From an uncultured Cohaesibacter sp. (GTDB lineage Bacteria; Pseudomonadota; Alphaproteobacteria; Rhizobiales; Cohaesibacteraceae), in NCBI RefSeq assembly GCF_963667045.1, contig NZ_OY762934.1, forward strand, positions 2,868,501 to 2,932,500: a stretch of DNA of 64,000 nt. Reading direction: 5' to 3'. Below are positions 24,369 through 34,370 of this stretch, piece after piece. Position 1 is the stretch's first letter; the number at the start of each line of letters is the position of its first letter. The translations under genes and the position numbers were made by a program. The notes under the pieces were generated by a model that saw only the letters and a program-made list of their open reading frames with translations, had not been told where the DNA came from and searched no databases.

Positions 24369-26708
24369 ATGACAGATATTCGTATTGCTTTTGCAGGGAA
24401 TCCGAACTGCGGCAAGACAACGCTTTTCAACGCCCTGACCGGCGCCCGGCAGCGGGTTGGCAACTGGCCTGGGGTCACGATTGACCGCAAGGAAGGCCAC
24501 TACAGCCACAATGGCAACACCGTGGTGATTGTCGATCTCCCCGGCACCTATTCTCTCGATACCACCTATTCAAGCGGTCTGGATGAGGCCATTGCCCGGG
24601 ATTACATCCTGGACGGCGAGGCCGATCTGGTCGTCAATATCGTTGATGCGGCCAACCTGGAACGCAACCTCTTTCTGACAACCCAGCTTCTGGATATGCG
24701 GGTCCCCATGATTGTCGCCCTGACCAAGACAGGTCTTGCGCGCAAGGAGGGAATCGAGATCGATGTCGACAAGCTGTCTGCCATGCTGAAAGTTCCCGTC
24801 ATCTCCGTTGACCGGAAGGATCGCATCAATCAGGACAGACTGAAGGGGTTGATCGAAGAAGCCGCAAGGGAAAAGATCATCAGCGGCGTTTCCGTGACCT
24901 ATGACCCGGCGCTGGAAGAGATACTGGAACGGCTGGAACAATCCTTCTCTGGTATCGCGCAGGCCAAAGGCGTCGACAAGCGCTGGCTGGCGGTCAAAGC
25001 CCTCGGTGGTGACGGCAAGGCCCTGTCATTTCTTGATGATCGTGCCGAGGCACTGCTCAATGGCGAGATCACCCGGATTGTCGAGGAACAGGACGAAGAT
25101 GTCGACTTGCTAGTCGCGGACGGGCGCTACAGCTTTGCCAATGATCTGGCGCGCGAATCCATTCGCCATATCCGTCAGGTGCCGAAGACCTGGACCGAAC
25201 GCATCGACAGCATCGCTCTGGGGCGCATTCTGGGCATTCCGATCTTTCTGCTGACCATGTATGTGATGTTCCTGCTGACCATAAATCTGGCCGGGGCCTT
25301 CATCGATTTCTTCGATATTCTGGCCGGTACGATCATCGTTGACGGCCCCGCCCACTGGATGGCCAGCATCGGCGCGCCCGACTGGATGATCGCCATTCTG
25401 CCCAAGGGCATCGGCGTCGGCATCCAGACGGTTGCCACCTTCGTGCCGGTGGTTGCCTTCCTGTTTCTGTTCCTGACCATTCTGGAAGAGAGCGGCTACA
25501 TGGCCCGTGCGGCCTTCGTCGTTGACCGCGCCATGATCTCCGTCGGCCTGCCAGGCAAGAGCTTCGTTCCGATGCTGCTCGGTTTTGGCTGCAACGTGCC
25601 CGCCATCATGGCTTCGCGGACGCTGGACAACCCGCGCGACCGTATCGTGACAGCCCTCATGGCACCGTTCATGTCCTGTGGCGCCCGCCTGCCGGTCTAT
25701 GCGCTGTTTGCGGCAGCCTTCTTCCCGACCGGTGGTCAGAATCTGGTTTTCCTGCTCTATATCATCGGCATCCTGTTTGCCGTCTTCACGGGTCTCGTGC
25801 TCAAGAAGGCCGTGTTTGGTGGCAAGGCGCTACCGTTCCTGATGGAACTGCCCCCCTACCAGTTGCCAAGCCTCTTCACTGCCCTTATCCGGACCTGGGA
25901 CCGGGTGAAGCAGTTCATTCTGGGCGCTGGCAAGGTGATTGTCGCCGTTGTCTTCTTCCTCAGCATTCTCAACTCAATGGCGATGGATGGCAGCTTCGGC
26001 CATGATGACAGCGAGCACTCCGTGCTGGCCACCATCGGCAAATCCCTCACTCCGGTTGTCGAGCCGCTCGGCATCCATGAAGAGAACTGGCCGGCAACAG
26101 TCGGGCTGTTCACCGGCATCTTCGCCAAGGAAGCCGTGGTCGGAACGCTGAACTCGCTCTACAGCCAGATTGACGCCAGCAGTGCGGATACGAGCGCAGC
26201 ACCGGAAGAGGGGTTCGATTTCTTCGGCGGCATCTCGGATGCCTTTGCCACCATCCCGGCCAACCTCAGCGATCTGGCCGGAGCCCTTTCCGATCCGCTC
26301 GGCATGAGTGTTGGCGACGTGTCGACGCTTGACAGCGCAGCAGCGGAGCTGGAGGTCGACAACGCAACCTTCTCCGCCATGGTCGCCCGGTTTGACGGCA
26401 AGGTCGGGGCCTTCGCCTACCTCTTGCTGATCCTGCTCTACGTGCCATGCGTGGCCGCCGTCGGGGCCCTGTTCCGGGAAATCGGGTACAAGTGGACTTT
26501 CTTCGGGATCGGCTGGACGACACTCATCGGCTATTGCACCAGTGTCTTTGCCTATCAGGTAGGCACCTTCTCGCGCCATCCGCAAAGCTCGACGGCGTGG
26601 ATCATCATGGCGGTCACCGCTGTGGCAATCGCCGTCGCGCTCATGTATTTCTTCAGCCACCGCAACCAGCGGGGGCCCGGTGAACTGGCAAGGAGCTCTG
26701 CATTATGA
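24369..26708 (+). CDS. feoB: ferrous iron transporter FeoB
   Basis: 779 aa. The N-terminal G domain has G1 GNPNCGKTT (10-18) and G3 VDLPGTYSL. The expected G4 motif NxxD reads TKTG (119-122, in VALTKTGLARKEG). The membrane part (about 285-760) holds two gate modules with GFGCNVPAIMASR and the second-gate GIFAKEAVVGTLNSLY. It imports Fe2+ across the inner membrane. A roughly 60-residue loop rich in Asp/Ser (near residues 600-660) precedes the last helices. Controlled by the operator at 23951. Confidence 0.96.
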   Translation: MTDIRIAFAGNPNCGKTTLFNALTGARQRVGNWPGVTIDRKEGHYSHNGNTVVIVDLPGTYSLDTTYSSGLDEAIARDYILDGEADLVVNIVDAANLERNLFLTTQLLDMRVPMIVALTKTGLARKEGIEIDVDKLSAMLKVPVISVDRKDRINQDRLKGLIEEAAREKIISGVSVTYDPALEEILERLEQSFSGIAQAKGVDKRWLAVKALGGDGKALSFLDDRAEALLNGEITRIVEEQDEDVDLLVADGRYSFANDLARESIRHIRQVPKTWTERIDSIALGRILGIPIFLLTMYVMFLLTINLAGAFIDFFDILAGTIIVDGPAHWMASIGAPDWMIAILPKGIGVGIQTVATFVPVVAFLFLFLTILEESGYMARAAFVVDRAMISVGLPGKSFVPMLLGFGCNVPAIMASRTLDNPRDRIVTALMAPFMSCGARLPVYALFAAAFFPTGGQNLVFLLYIIGILFAVFTGLVLKKAVFGGKALPFLMELPPYQLPSLFTALIRTWDRVKQFILGAGKVIVAVVFFLSILNSMAMDGSFGHDDSEHSVLATIGKSLTPVVEPLGIHEENWPATVGLFTGIFAKEAVVGTLNSLYSQIDASSADTSAAPEEGFDFFGGISDAFATIPANLSDLAGALSDPLGMSVGDVSTLDSAAAELEVDNATFSAMVARFDGKVGAFAYLLLILLYVPCVAAVGALFREIGYKWTFFGIGWTTLIGYCTSVFAYQVGTFSRHPQSSTAWIIMAVTAVAIAVALMYFFSHRNQRGPGELARSSAL

Positions 26709-26941
26709 TCTTGTCCGATGTCAATCGCTACCTGCGTGATCGCGGGCGGGCCAACACCTCAGATATCGCCCTGCATTTCGGAATAGCACCAACCGCCGTT
26801 GAAGGCATGTTGCAGACCCTGCAGGAACGGGGACGCGTGCGGGCCCTGCCTGCACAGACTTCGCCCTGTGGCACGTCCTGCTGCAATTGTTCCAGCAGTG
26901 CCTGCGCCTCGCAGATGTGGGAAGCGGTCAAGAAGCACTGA
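26705..26941 (+). CDS. feoC: FeoC-like cysteine-rich winged-helix protein
   Basis: 78 aa, start overlapping the feoB stop by four bases. Residues 1-45 read as a winged helix (VNRYLRDRGRANTSDIALHFGIAPTAVEGMLQTL). The C-terminus carries SPCGTSCCNCSSSACA, five cysteines that may bind an iron-sulfur cluster as in other FeoC proteins. Proposed roles are stabilising FeoB and sensing iron or oxygen. Confidence 0.88.
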   Translation: MILSDVNRYLRDRGRANTSDIALHFGIAPTAVEGMLQTLQERGRVRALPAQTSPCGTSCCNCSSSACASQMWEAVKKH

Positions 26942-27025
26942 CAGGCAAAAGAAGCCGGATCCTTCGCGGCTTCGCCCGATGCTCTGGAACGGCTCCGCCC
27001 GGGAAGGACACGCCCGGGACAGAAA

Positions 27026-27676
27026 CTAGAGGCGAACAGGCTCTCCGGTTTCCCAATCGAGGATTTTCAGCTCAGGCCAAAGGCGGGACATGCGTCTCGC
27101 CTTTTCTGCATAATGGGCCCGGTTGCTCTCCAGCCAGTGACAGGGGCGAATGGTGAGCGAAAAGATATCCTCCAGCCCGTAGGGGGCGGCGATGGACAGA
27201 CTGTCGTCCTGCTCAAGCCGGACAGCCACCGCGTGGGTGGTGCACATGTAATATTCAAGGCTCTCGTCCGTGGAGGACAGCTCGGGATAGGCGCCGCCAA
27301 ATTTCTCCGGATACCACAGATGCACCCGGGCCTGATTGCGCACCTCGATGCGCCCCTTCCATGCGGACAGCACCACATCCACCTTTGTGATCACTGCGTC
27401 CTCGGCCTCCCATGAGCGGTCGGCCGGGTCGTGATAGGCAACATCATAGTCCTTGATGCCATGCCCCTGTGGGCGGCCTGTGAGGCGGTTCCAGACGGTC
27501 TGGTAGATCGCACCGGAGACCAGCCGCCAGTCGGGCAGATCGAGCGCCCGCAGCCCTTCAAGGATCTCCATGAGCTGGTCATCCTCGCGAATGAAGCGGA
27601 TCAGAAGACTACGCATCGTCTCCTCGTCCAGCGCCTCGGCATCCTTGTCCCTGCGCACCACAAACGGGCTATCCAT
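27026..27676 (-). CDS. nucleotidyltransferase-like protein (DUF925)
   Basis: 216 aa. GHGIKDYDVAYHDP carries the Asp-x-Asp-like acidic pattern of a nucleotidyltransferase fold, preceded by DWRLVSGAIYQTVWNRLTGRP and followed by YPEKFGGAYPELSST, all typical of DUF925. Substrate unknown. Next to, and on the same strand as, an ASCH protein 39 bases upstream, possibly co-transcribed. Confidence 0.85.
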   Translation of the reverse strand: MDSPFVVRRDKDAEALDEETMRSLLIRFIREDDQLMEILEGLRALDLPDWRLVSGAIYQTVWNRLTGRPQGHGIKDYDVAYHDPADRSWEAEDAVITKVDVVLSAWKGRIEVRNQARVHLWYPEKFGGAYPELSSTDESLEYYMCTTHAVAVRLEQDDSLSIAAPYGLEDIFSLTIRPCHWLESNRAHYAEKARRMSRLWPELKILDWETGEPVRL

Positions 27677-27715
27677 GGCAAAGCCTCACGTTATCGTCTT
27701 CAAAGAAGAGTGGGA

Positions 27716-28108
27716 TCAGCGTTCGAGAACCTCAAGCACCCTGAAGCGCTCACAAACCAGTTCCATATCGGGAGAAAAGCCGCCATTGCGGGTGAAATAG
27801 TCCTTGTGGCCTTCCCGCCAATAATCATACGAGAGATCGCCTTCCCCCTCGGCACGTGCGAAAGCCTCGTCAACCGCATCGAACCGGCAAATGGTCACCT
27901 CAAGGGTTTCAATCATGACGGCAGGCCTGTTGCGACCATCAAGCAGAACATAGACATCCCCGACCTTGGGCAGGGGAATATTGTTTTTCTTCATCAGGAG
28001 AAGCGAGTCGCAGGAGGCTGTTTTCCTGCCTTCAAGCACCAGAGCCAGAAGCGCATCAGCCAGTTCGGGCGTGTCACCCATTGCGTAGGAGTCGACAATG
28101 TCAACCAT
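27716..28108 (-). CDS. ASCH-domain protein
   Basis: 130 aa. VLEGRKTASCDSLLL near residue 27, PLPKVGDVYVLLDGRNRPAVMIETLEV and DLSYDYWREGHKDYFTR are ASCH hallmarks. The fold resembles PUA and is thought to bind RNA or modified nucleosides; some members hydrolyse N4-acetylcytidine. The exact activity cannot be read from sequence. Confidence 0.85.
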   Translation of the reverse strand: MVDIVDSYAMGDTPELADALLALVLEGRKTASCDSLLLMKKNNIPLPKVGDVYVLLDGRNRPAVMIETLEVTICRFDAVDEAFARAEGEGDLSYDYWREGHKDYFTRNGGFSPDMELVCERFRVLEVLER

Positions 28109-28134
28109 GGCTCACCCCGCCAATGCCATAAAGC

Positions 28135-28168
28135 GACATCCCGCGGCTCTCATGAACCGCGGGGTGTC
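28135..28168 (-). terminator. hairpin terminator after pheT
   Basis: GACACCCCGCGG pairs with CCGCGGGATGTC (one G:T) around a ten-base loop, with a weak T-tail (GCTTTAT). It lies 12 bases past the pheT stop. Confidence 0.65.
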
Positions 28169-28179
28169 GGATGGGTCAA

Positions 28180-30600
28180 TCAGCCGCGCAGCTCGCCGCC
28201 GGTTGCCTTGGCAACGGCTTCGACGATCTTCTTGGAGATTGCTTCCAGATCCTCGTCCGTCAAGGTCTTGTCCTTTGGCTGAAGGGAAACCTCGAAGGCG
28301 ACGGACTTCTTGCCCGGCTCCATATGCTCCCCCTCATAGACGTCGAACAGGCTGACATCGGTGATCAGTTTCTTGTCGGCACTGGCCGCTGCCTTGAGAA
28401 CCGTGGCTGCGGTCACTTCATGGGCGACCACAAAGGCGAAGTCGCGGCTCAGAGGCTGCAGGTCCGAAAGCTGCAAGGCAGCACGGGACTTGGCAGCCTT
28501 CTTCTTCGGTTCCGGCGCTGCCTCGATGATGATCTCGAAGGCGCAGACAGGGCCATCGACCTTCATTGCATCGAGAATCTTCGGATGCAGTTCCCCGAAG
28601 GTGCCGAGCACGACTTTCGGGCCAAGCTGGATCTTGCCGGAGCGACCCGGATGGTACCATTCAGGCCCACCGGCGACGATCTGCAGCTTGGAGCTGTCCA
28701 GCCCCATGGATTCCAATACAGCCAGAGCATCGGCCCGCACGTCAAAGACGTCAGCCTTCTTGGCCGGATCGCGCCAATGGCGACCGCTGCCAGCGATCTG
28801 GACGGCACCACGGCGCAGGCCGGCGGCTTGGGTGAACTGGTCCTCCGGCTTGTCGCCAAGAAAGATCTGGCCAACCTCGAACAGGGCAAGATCGTCAAAA
28901 CCGCGGTCGACGTTGCGCTGGGCAGCCAGCAGCAGGCCGGGCAACAGGCTCGGACGCATGTCGGACAGGTCGGCCGAAATCGGGTTGGTCAAGGCCAGTT
29001 CCGGCTTGCCACCACCGAACAGTTCGGCAAGGGACTTGTCGACAAATGACCAGGTCACCGCTTCCACCATGCCGCGTGCAGCCAGCTGGCGGCGGGCTTG
29101 ACGGATGCGCTTCTGGCGCTCGGTCAGCGGCGGCTGGGTCACGGCGTTGTGCCGTGGCAGGGCCGCCGCAGGAACGCGGTCGACACCAACGATGCGGGCC
29201 ACTTCCTCAACGATGTCGGCCTTGCCATGAACATCGGGACGGAAAGTCGGGACCGCAACCTTGACATGCTCGCCACCCCCGGAAACCCAGAAGCCGAGAC
29301 GCTTGAGTACGGTCTTGATTTCCAGTTCGGGCACATTGAGACCGGCGAGACGCCTGACCTCGGAGAGCGGGAAGTCGATGATCTTGTCCGAGACAGGTGC
29401 TTCACCGGCAACAACCATCCGGGATGGCTCGCCACCGCACAGATCCATCACCATCTTGGCCGCCAGATAGCCGCCAGGAATGACGAAGGACGGATCAACC
29501 GTGCGCTCGAAGCGATAGCGGGCGTCGGACTGGATGCCGAGGGCGCGACCGGCTCTCGCGGTGCGGATCGGGTCGAACCAGGCGCATTCGATGAAGACAT
29601 TGGTGGTTTCCGGCTGGGAGCCGGTGCGTTCGCCCCCCATGATGCCACCAAAGCCGACCGGACCATTGTCGTCAGCGATGACGCAGATGTCCGTGCCTTC
29701 CTTGATTTCATATTCCTTGCCATCGAGCGCAACCATCGTCTCGCCCGGCTTGCCAAGGCGCACATGGATGTTGCCAGCCACCTTGTCAGCGTCATAGACG
29801 TGCAGCGGGCGACCACGGTCGTAGGAAATATAGTTGGTGATGTCGACAAGAGCGTTGATCGGGCGAAGACCGATGGCGCGCAAACGCCGCTGCAGCCACT
29901 CCGGGCTCGGGCCGTTCTTGACGCCCTTGACGTAAACGCCGGTGAAGATCGGGCAGATCGGCTCCTCGCCATCTTCCTTAAGGGTCACATCGAGCGGGCT
30001 GTCGAAGCTTCCTTCGATGACCGCCGGGTGGTGCTCCTTGAGGGTGCCGATACCGGCACCGGCCAGATCACGGGCAACACCATAGACACCGAGTGCATCC
30101 CCACGGTTTGGCGTGATGGCAATGTCGATCACCGGATCATCAAGGCCGAGCACGGGAGCAAACGGTTCGCCGATCGGCGCATCTGCCGGCAGCTCGATGA
30201 TGCCGTTATGCTCGTCGGAAATGCCCATTTCGCGCTCGGAGCACATCATGCCGTTGGATTCGACCCCACGAATGACGGTCGGCTTCAGCTTCATGCCATT
30301 GGCCGGAATGATGGAGCCGTTCTGGGCCAGAACAACCTTGATGCCAGCCCGGGCGTTGGGGGCGCCACAGACGATCTGCAGCACTTCCTTGCCGGTGTTG
30401 ACCTTGCAGACGCGCAGACGGTCGGCATCCGGATGGGGCTGTGCGTCTTCGACATAGGCAACGGTGAAATCCTTCAGCATTGCAGCCGTATCGATGACTT
30501 CCTCGACCTCGAGGCCGATGATGGTAAGCTTGTCGAGAATTTCCTCCAGAGACGCATCAGTCTCCAGATAATCCTTCAGCCAGGACAGTGTGAATTTCAT
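28180..30600 (-). CDS. pheT: phenylalanyl-tRNA synthetase beta subunit
   Basis: 806 aa, full length. Starts with [14 protein letters not shown], then the tRNA-binding/EMAP domain, B3/B4 editing domain, B5 domain, a catalytic-like core, and a C-terminal anticodon-binding FDX-ACB domain ([15 protein letters not shown]). Forms an alpha2-beta2 enzyme with PheS that charges tRNA-Phe and edits Tyr-tRNA-Phe. Start overlaps the pheS stop by four bases. Confidence 0.98.
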   Translation of the reverse strand: MKFTLSWLKDYLETDASLEEILDKLTIIGLEVEEVIDTAAMLKDFTVAYVEDAQPHPDADRLRVCKVNTGKEVLQIVCGAPNARAGIKVVLAQNGSIIPANGMKLKPTVIRGVESNGMMCSEREMGISDEHNGIIELPADAPIGEPFAPVLGLDDPVIDIAITPNRGDALGVYGVARDLAGAGIGTLKEHHPAVIEGSFDSPLDVTLKEDGEEPICPIFTGVYVKGVKNGPSPEWLQRRLRAIGLRPINALVDITNYISYDRGRPLHVYDADKVAGNIHVRLGKPGETMVALDGKEYEIKEGTDICVIADDNGPVGFGGIMGGERTGSQPETTNVFIECAWFDPIRTARAGRALGIQSDARYRFERTVDPSFVIPGGYLAAKMVMDLCGGEPSRMVVAGEAPVSDKIIDFPLSEVRRLAGLNVPELEIKTVLKRLGFWVSGGGEHVKVAVPTFRPDVHGKADIVEEVARIVGVDRVPAAALPRHNAVTQPPLTERQKRIRQARRQLAARGMVEAVTWSFVDKSLAELFGGGKPELALTNPISADLSDMRPSLLPGLLLAAQRNVDRGFDDLALFEVGQIFLGDKPEDQFTQAAGLRRGAVQIAGSGRHWRDPAKKADVFDVRADALAVLESMGLDSSKLQIVAGGPEWYHPGRSGKIQLGPKVVLGTFGELHPKILDAMKVDGPVCAFEIIIEAAPEPKKKAAKSRAALQLSDLQPLSRDFAFVVAHEVTAATVLKAAASADKKLITDVSLFDVYEGEHMEPGKKSVAFEVSLQPKDKTLTDEDLEAISKKIVEAVAKATGGELRG

Positions 30601-31679
30601 GAGGAAAGCCCTCCTACAAGTCCGGGAATGTCAAGGGGCCGGAAGCCATAGTGATCGAGCCAGCGCTTGTCTCCATTGAAGAAGGCGCGCAGATCCGGCA
30701 TGCCATATTTCAGCATGGCGATACGGTCGATGCCCATGCCGAAAGCGAAGCCGGTGTAACGGTCCGGATCGAGATCACAGTTGCGCAGCACATTCGGGTG
30801 CACCATGCCGCAACCAAGGATTTCGAGCCAGTCTTCACCCTCGCCGATGCGCAGCTCGTTGCCGACGCGCTGGCAGCCGATGTCGACTTCCATGGAGGGT
30901 TCAGTGAAGGGGAAGTGCGAGGCACGGAAGCGCATCTTGACACTGTCCACCTCGAAGAAGGCCTTGCAGAATTCTTCCAAAGTCCACTTCAGATGCCCCA
31001 TGTGGATGCCTTCCTCGATGACGAGGCCTTCCACCTGATGGAACATCGGGGTGTGGGTCTGGTCGCTGTCGCAGCGATAGGTGCGGCCCGGGCAGATGAC
31101 GCGGATCGGCGGTTGCTGCGACGTCATCGTGCGGATCTGCACTGGCGAGGTATGGGTGCGCAGAACCTTCTGGTTGCCTTCGGCGTCAACCGGAAGGAAG
31201 AAGGTATCATGCTCCAGACGCGCGGGATGATCCGGCGGGAAGTTGAGCGCGGTGAAATTGTAGAAGTCGGTCTCGATGTCCGGCCCCTCGGCCACGGCAA
31301 AGCCCATATCGGCAAAAATTGCGGTCAATTCGTCAGTGACCTGCGCGACCGGATGGACGCGGCCATCAAAGGTGGCGCCGGGGCGGGTGGGCAGCGTCAC
31401 GTCAACGGTTTCCGAGACGAGGCGAGCGTTGAGCGCCTGATCCTTGAGGACCTCCTTGCGCGCGCCGAGCAAATCGCCAACCCGGTCTTTCAGACCGTTG
31501 AGGGCTGGGCCCATTTCCTTGCGCTCTTCCGGGCTCATCTTGCCCAGGGTTTTCATCAGTTCCGAGATCTTGCCCTTCTTGCCAAGAGCCGAGATGCGGA
31601 CTTCTTCCAGTGCAGGCTCATCGGTTGCCGCTTCAATAGCGGCGGAGATCTCCTGCTCGAGTGATTTGAGTTCCGACAT
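30597..31679 (-). CDS. pheS: phenylalanyl-tRNA synthetase alpha subunit
   Basis: 360 aa from MSELKSLEQ. The N-terminal coiled coil is followed by the class II catalytic core, with motif 2 ([12 protein letters not shown]) and motif 3 ([18 protein letters not shown]), and [18 protein letters not shown] start seven codons upstream is possible but lies in a weak context. Coupled to pheT; separated from rplT by a terminator. Confidence 0.98.
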   Translation of the reverse strand: MSELKSLEQEISAAIEAATDEPALEEVRISALGKKGKISELMKTLGKMSPEERKEMGPALNGLKDRVGDLLGARKEVLKDQALNARLVSETVDVTLPTRPGATFDGRVHPVAQVTDELTAIFADMGFAVAEGPDIETDFYNFTALNFPPDHPARLEHDTFFLPVDAEGNQKVLRTHTSPVQIRTMTSQQPPIRVICPGRTYRCDSDQTHTPMFHQVEGLVIEEGIHMGHLKWTLEEFCKAFFEVDSVKMRFRASHFPFTEPSMEVDIGCQRVGNELRIGEGEDWLEILGCGMVHPNVLRNCDLDPDRYTGFAFGMGIDRIAMLKYGMPDLRAFFNGDKRWLDHYGFRPLDIPGLVGGLSS

Positions 31680-31819
31680 AATCATTCCGTTTTGGGCCAT
31701 TCCGTATGGACCGGTCTGACCGGGCTTCTACCCTACGAGACTTTGCTGTGTGCGTTGTAACAGATTGGCAGGGACAATAAAGGGCCTTTTCCTCACTTGG
31801 TCCCCTCAATTGCCCCAAG

Positions 31820-31859
31820 AAAAAACAAAAACCCGCCTCGACTGCTCGACGCGGGTTTT
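31820..31859 (-). terminator. terminator of the rpmI-rplT unit
   Basis: AAAACCCGCGTCGAG / CTCGAGGCGGGTTTTTG on the minus strand with a long T-tract. It lies about 120 bases beyond rplT and insulates pheST. Confidence 0.85.
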
Positions 31860-31978
31860 CAAACCTTGCAAATATTCGTGCGCCGATACGAAACCTCTAC
31901 AATTCCATCTGGAATTGCCAGTATTTCGGCCTCAACACGACTTCCTGCAACAAGCGATGCTTCTTACGGGAATGCGCC

Positions 31979-32338
31979 TTAGGCGGCAGCAGAAGATTTG
32001 GCTTTTTCAACCAGGCTTGCGAAAGCCTCTGGCTGATGAATTGCCATATCCGAGAGGACCTTACGGTCGATTTCGATGCCAGCCTTGTTGAGGCCGTCGA
32101 TAAATCGACCATAGGTCAGGCCCTGTTCACGAACAGCGGCGTTGATGCGCTGGATCCACAGAGCGCGGAAGTTGCGCTTCTTGGTCTTGCGGTCGCGATA
32201 TGCGTACTGGCCAGCTTTCTCAACGGCCTGTTTCGCAATGCGAATGGTTGAACGACGGGCGCCATAATAGCCTTTGGCAGCCTTGAGGGTCTTTTTGTGA
32301 CGGGCATGAGCCGTAACACCGCGTTTTACACGTGCCAT
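31979..32338 (-). CDS. rplT: 50S ribosomal protein L20
   Basis: 119 aa, [16 protein letters not shown] start, [25 protein letters not shown] in the middle. Binds 23S rRNA early in 50S assembly. 45 bases after rpmI. Confidence 0.98.
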   Translation of the reverse strand: MARVKRGVTAHARHKKTLKAAKGYYGARRSTIRIAKQAVEKAGQYAYRDRKTKKRNFRALWIQRINAAVREQGLTYGRFIDGLNKAGIEIDRKVLSDMAIHQPEAFASLVEKAKSSAAA

Positions 32339-32383
32339 GATTTTTTCTCCTTTACCAGAATGCTGTTCTCAAGCTACTCGCGC

Positions 32384-32581
32384 TTATTTGTAAGGCAGGT
32401 ACTGCTTGATGATCTTTGCATCCTGTTCAGCCAGAGTGGTGGTACCACGTGCTTTGCGGATGAATTTTGTGGTGCGCTTGATCATACCGTGCTGCTTACC
32501 AGCTTGTGCGGCGACGACCTTGCCAGAACCGGTTACCTTGAAACGTTTCTTGGCACCGGATTTAGTCTTCAGCTTGGGCAT
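32384..32581 (-). CDS. rpmI: 50S ribosomal protein L35
   Basis: 65 aa. Start set at [14 protein letters not shown], the invariant N-terminus. The open frame extends upstream but is not L35. Co-transcribed with rplT and preceded by its own promoter at 32796-32824. Confidence 0.98.
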   Translation of the reverse strand: MPKLKTKSGAKKRFKVTGSGKVVAAQAGKQHGMIKRTTKFIRKARGTTTLAEQDAKIIKQYLPYK

Positions 32582-32795
32582 TTTGCTCTCCTGAAATCCT
32601 TGGCGGACTGTTGTTCTTGATGAAGCTCGAAGAGGAAGGCCGCTGCCCAGAAAGGCATCCGATCCATCCATCCCGGATTGAGCATTTCCAACTCCCCACG
32701 GCAGCCCTAAAATCAGCCGGGCGAGTCGTTTCCTTCTGCAAACCACACAGCCCCCTCATCACGAGGGACTATGCACTACGCGTACAGACTGGCGG

Positions 32796-32824
32796 TTTAT
32801 ACCGATGCACGTCAAGGGAATCAA
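32796..32824 (-). promoter_or_regulatory. sigma-70-type promoter of rpmI-rplT
   Basis: TTGATT and TATAAA with a 17-base spacer on the minus strand, about 215 bases before rpmI. This supports transcription separate from infC. The rest of the 32582-32890 gap has no gene. Confidence 0.5.
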
Positions 32825-32890
32825 GAGGCAATGCAAAAGAATCTGACAGGCAAATGAAGCCTTCCGCCTTCTCCATGCCCTGTCAGAGCA

Positions 32891-33349
32891 TCAATTCATG
32901 ACATAGATGCCCGCATTGAGGTAGCTCGCATAGGCAACCCAAATGAGATAGGGGGCAAAGAGAACTGAGGACAGCAGATCCCACCGGCGCGCCTGGGCCA
33001 TGAAAACCGCGATGGTGATCAACAGCATGACGATGATGACAAGAGCGACTCCGGCAAGCTGCCAGCCAAAGAAGACCGGACTCCAGACGAAATTGAGCAG
33101 CATCTGGACAAGCCAGATCCGGAACAGGCCACTGTTGTCGTCACCCCCAAACACCCGGGCGCCAACAATGCCGATGAGACCATAGAGAATGGTCCATGCC
33201 GGTGCGAACAGCCAATTGGGCGGAGTGAAGGGTGGCTTGACCAATGCCTGATACCACGGCCCGGGAATGGTGCTGGCCCCGATCAACAGGCCGCAGCCCA
33301 GAGTGAGCACGAGAAAGACGGGATATTTGATCCATCCAGTATGTTTCAT
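32891..33349 (-). CDS. tspO: TspO/MBR-family membrane protein
   Basis: 152 aa with five membrane helices. Conserved TspO residues appear in PGPWYQALVKPPFTPPNWLFAPAW, NFVWSPVFFGWQ and the C-terminal LFAPYLIWVAYASYLN. Known members bind porphyrins and cholesterol, and in alphaproteobacteria tune tetrapyrrole metabolism and oxygen responses. Its position between infC and rpmI-rplT is unusual; it is preceded by the infC terminator, so it needs its own promoter. Confidence 0.95.
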   Translation of the reverse strand: MKHTGWIKYPVFLVLTLGCGLLIGASTIPGPWYQALVKPPFTPPNWLFAPAWTILYGLIGIVGARVFGGDDNSGLFRIWLVQMLLNFVWSPVFFGWQLAGVALVIIVMLLITIAVFMAQARRWDLLSSVLFAPYLIWVAYASYLNAGIYVMN

Positions 33350-33452
33350 GGGGCCTTGTTCGCTCCCTTCCAGAGAATTGCTTTGTCCCTATTCAAACGG
33401 CAGCGCGACAAAAAGGTTCCTTGCGACGCCGCAGGCTTCCATACGATGCAAC

Positions 33453-33480
33453 AAAAAACCCGGATCAAACGATCCGGGTT
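33453..33480 (-). terminator. terminator of infC
   Basis: AACCCGGATC / GATCCGGGTT with a four-base loop and TTTTTTG tail on the minus strand, 35 bases after the infC stop. Confidence 0.85.
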
Positions 33481-33514
33481 GTTGGCGAAATAGAGCATTT
33501 TGCCCAGTAAACGC

Positions 33515-34051
33515 TTATTTCGGAGCAAGGATCATGATCATCTGGCGGCCTTCGAGCTTAGGCTCCAGTTCAACCTTGGTGCGATCGGCCATCTCTGCCT
33601 TGACTTTCTGCAAGAGCTCCATGCCAAGACCCTGATGGGCCATTTCGCGACCACGAAAGCGCAAAGTAAATTTGACCTTGTCACCTTCTTCGACAAAACG
33701 GCTAGCGCTGCGAAGTTTCACTTCATAGTCATGGGTGTCAATGTTCGGCCGCATCTTGACCTCCTTGACTTCAACGACTTTCTGTTTCTTGCGCGCTTCA
33801 GCGGCTTTCTTCTGAGCCTGATATTTGTAGCGGCCGTAGTCCATGATTTTGCAGACCGGCGGCTTTGCATTCGGCGAGATCTCTACCAGATCCAGACCGG
33901 CCTCGGCTGCCATGTCGAGGGCCTGCCTGGTGGGGATGGATCCATGGTTGGTGCCCTCATCATCGATGAGCTGCACTTCGTCAATTCGAATTTGAGTATT
34001 GATGCGCGGTCCCGTTTCGCGGGTCGCTTGCGCTCTATTTGGGCGGCGAAT
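33515..34051 (-). CDS. infC: translation initiation factor IF-3 (AUU start)
   Basis: 178 aa. The start is an ATT codon at 34049-34051, preceded by AGGAG nine bases upstream; no ATG gives the full N-terminus. It opens [20 protein letters not shown], then [10 protein letters not shown], the conserved IF-3 start. Domain 1 ([20 protein letters not shown]) and domain 2 ([18 protein letters not shown]) follow. IF-3 itself rejects AUU starts, so this codon gives autoregulation, as established in E. coli. Confidence 0.95.
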   Translation of the reverse strand: MRRPNRAQATRETGPRINTQIRIDEVQLIDDEGTNHGSIPTRQALDMAAEAGLDLVEISPNAKPPVCKIMDYGRYKYQAQKKAAEARKKQKVVEVKEVKMRPNIDTHDYEVKLRSASRFVEEGDKVKFTLRFRGREMAHQGLGMELLQKVKAEMADRTKVELEPKLEGRQMIMILAPK

Positions 34052-34370
34052 GGTCGTAATCTCCTGTTTATTGCAACAATGGCGTCAAATACATATGCCG
34101 CAGCTTGCCTCGCCTTTCAAGCCCTGCCTTGGATCAGGCACCGAGATAAGGGTGCAAACCCCCCTCCTTTCACAAGCTAGTGCACAATTCTGCATGAATG
34201 GAAGGAATTACAAGACATTTCGCGCAGCAAAAAGTTCTGCTATGCAGAATAAGCATGGCGCCAGATGACCAAAATCAACGATCTACGACGTTCGTATGAT
34301 AAAGAGCGAACAGATTTCATTGAGCGCCCGTCGCCTTATTGCACAATCCAAGAGCAGAAAAGTCTAGTCC
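34052..34370. other. divergent intergenic region (infC / focA)
   Basis: 319 bases with no coding frame. It holds the infC leader with its AGGAG site and presumably both promoters. Nothing else is recognised. Confidence 0.4.

Noticed and set aside
29098..30651. 517-codon plus-strand frame
   Set aside because: Antisense shadow of pheT, with no recognisable motif.
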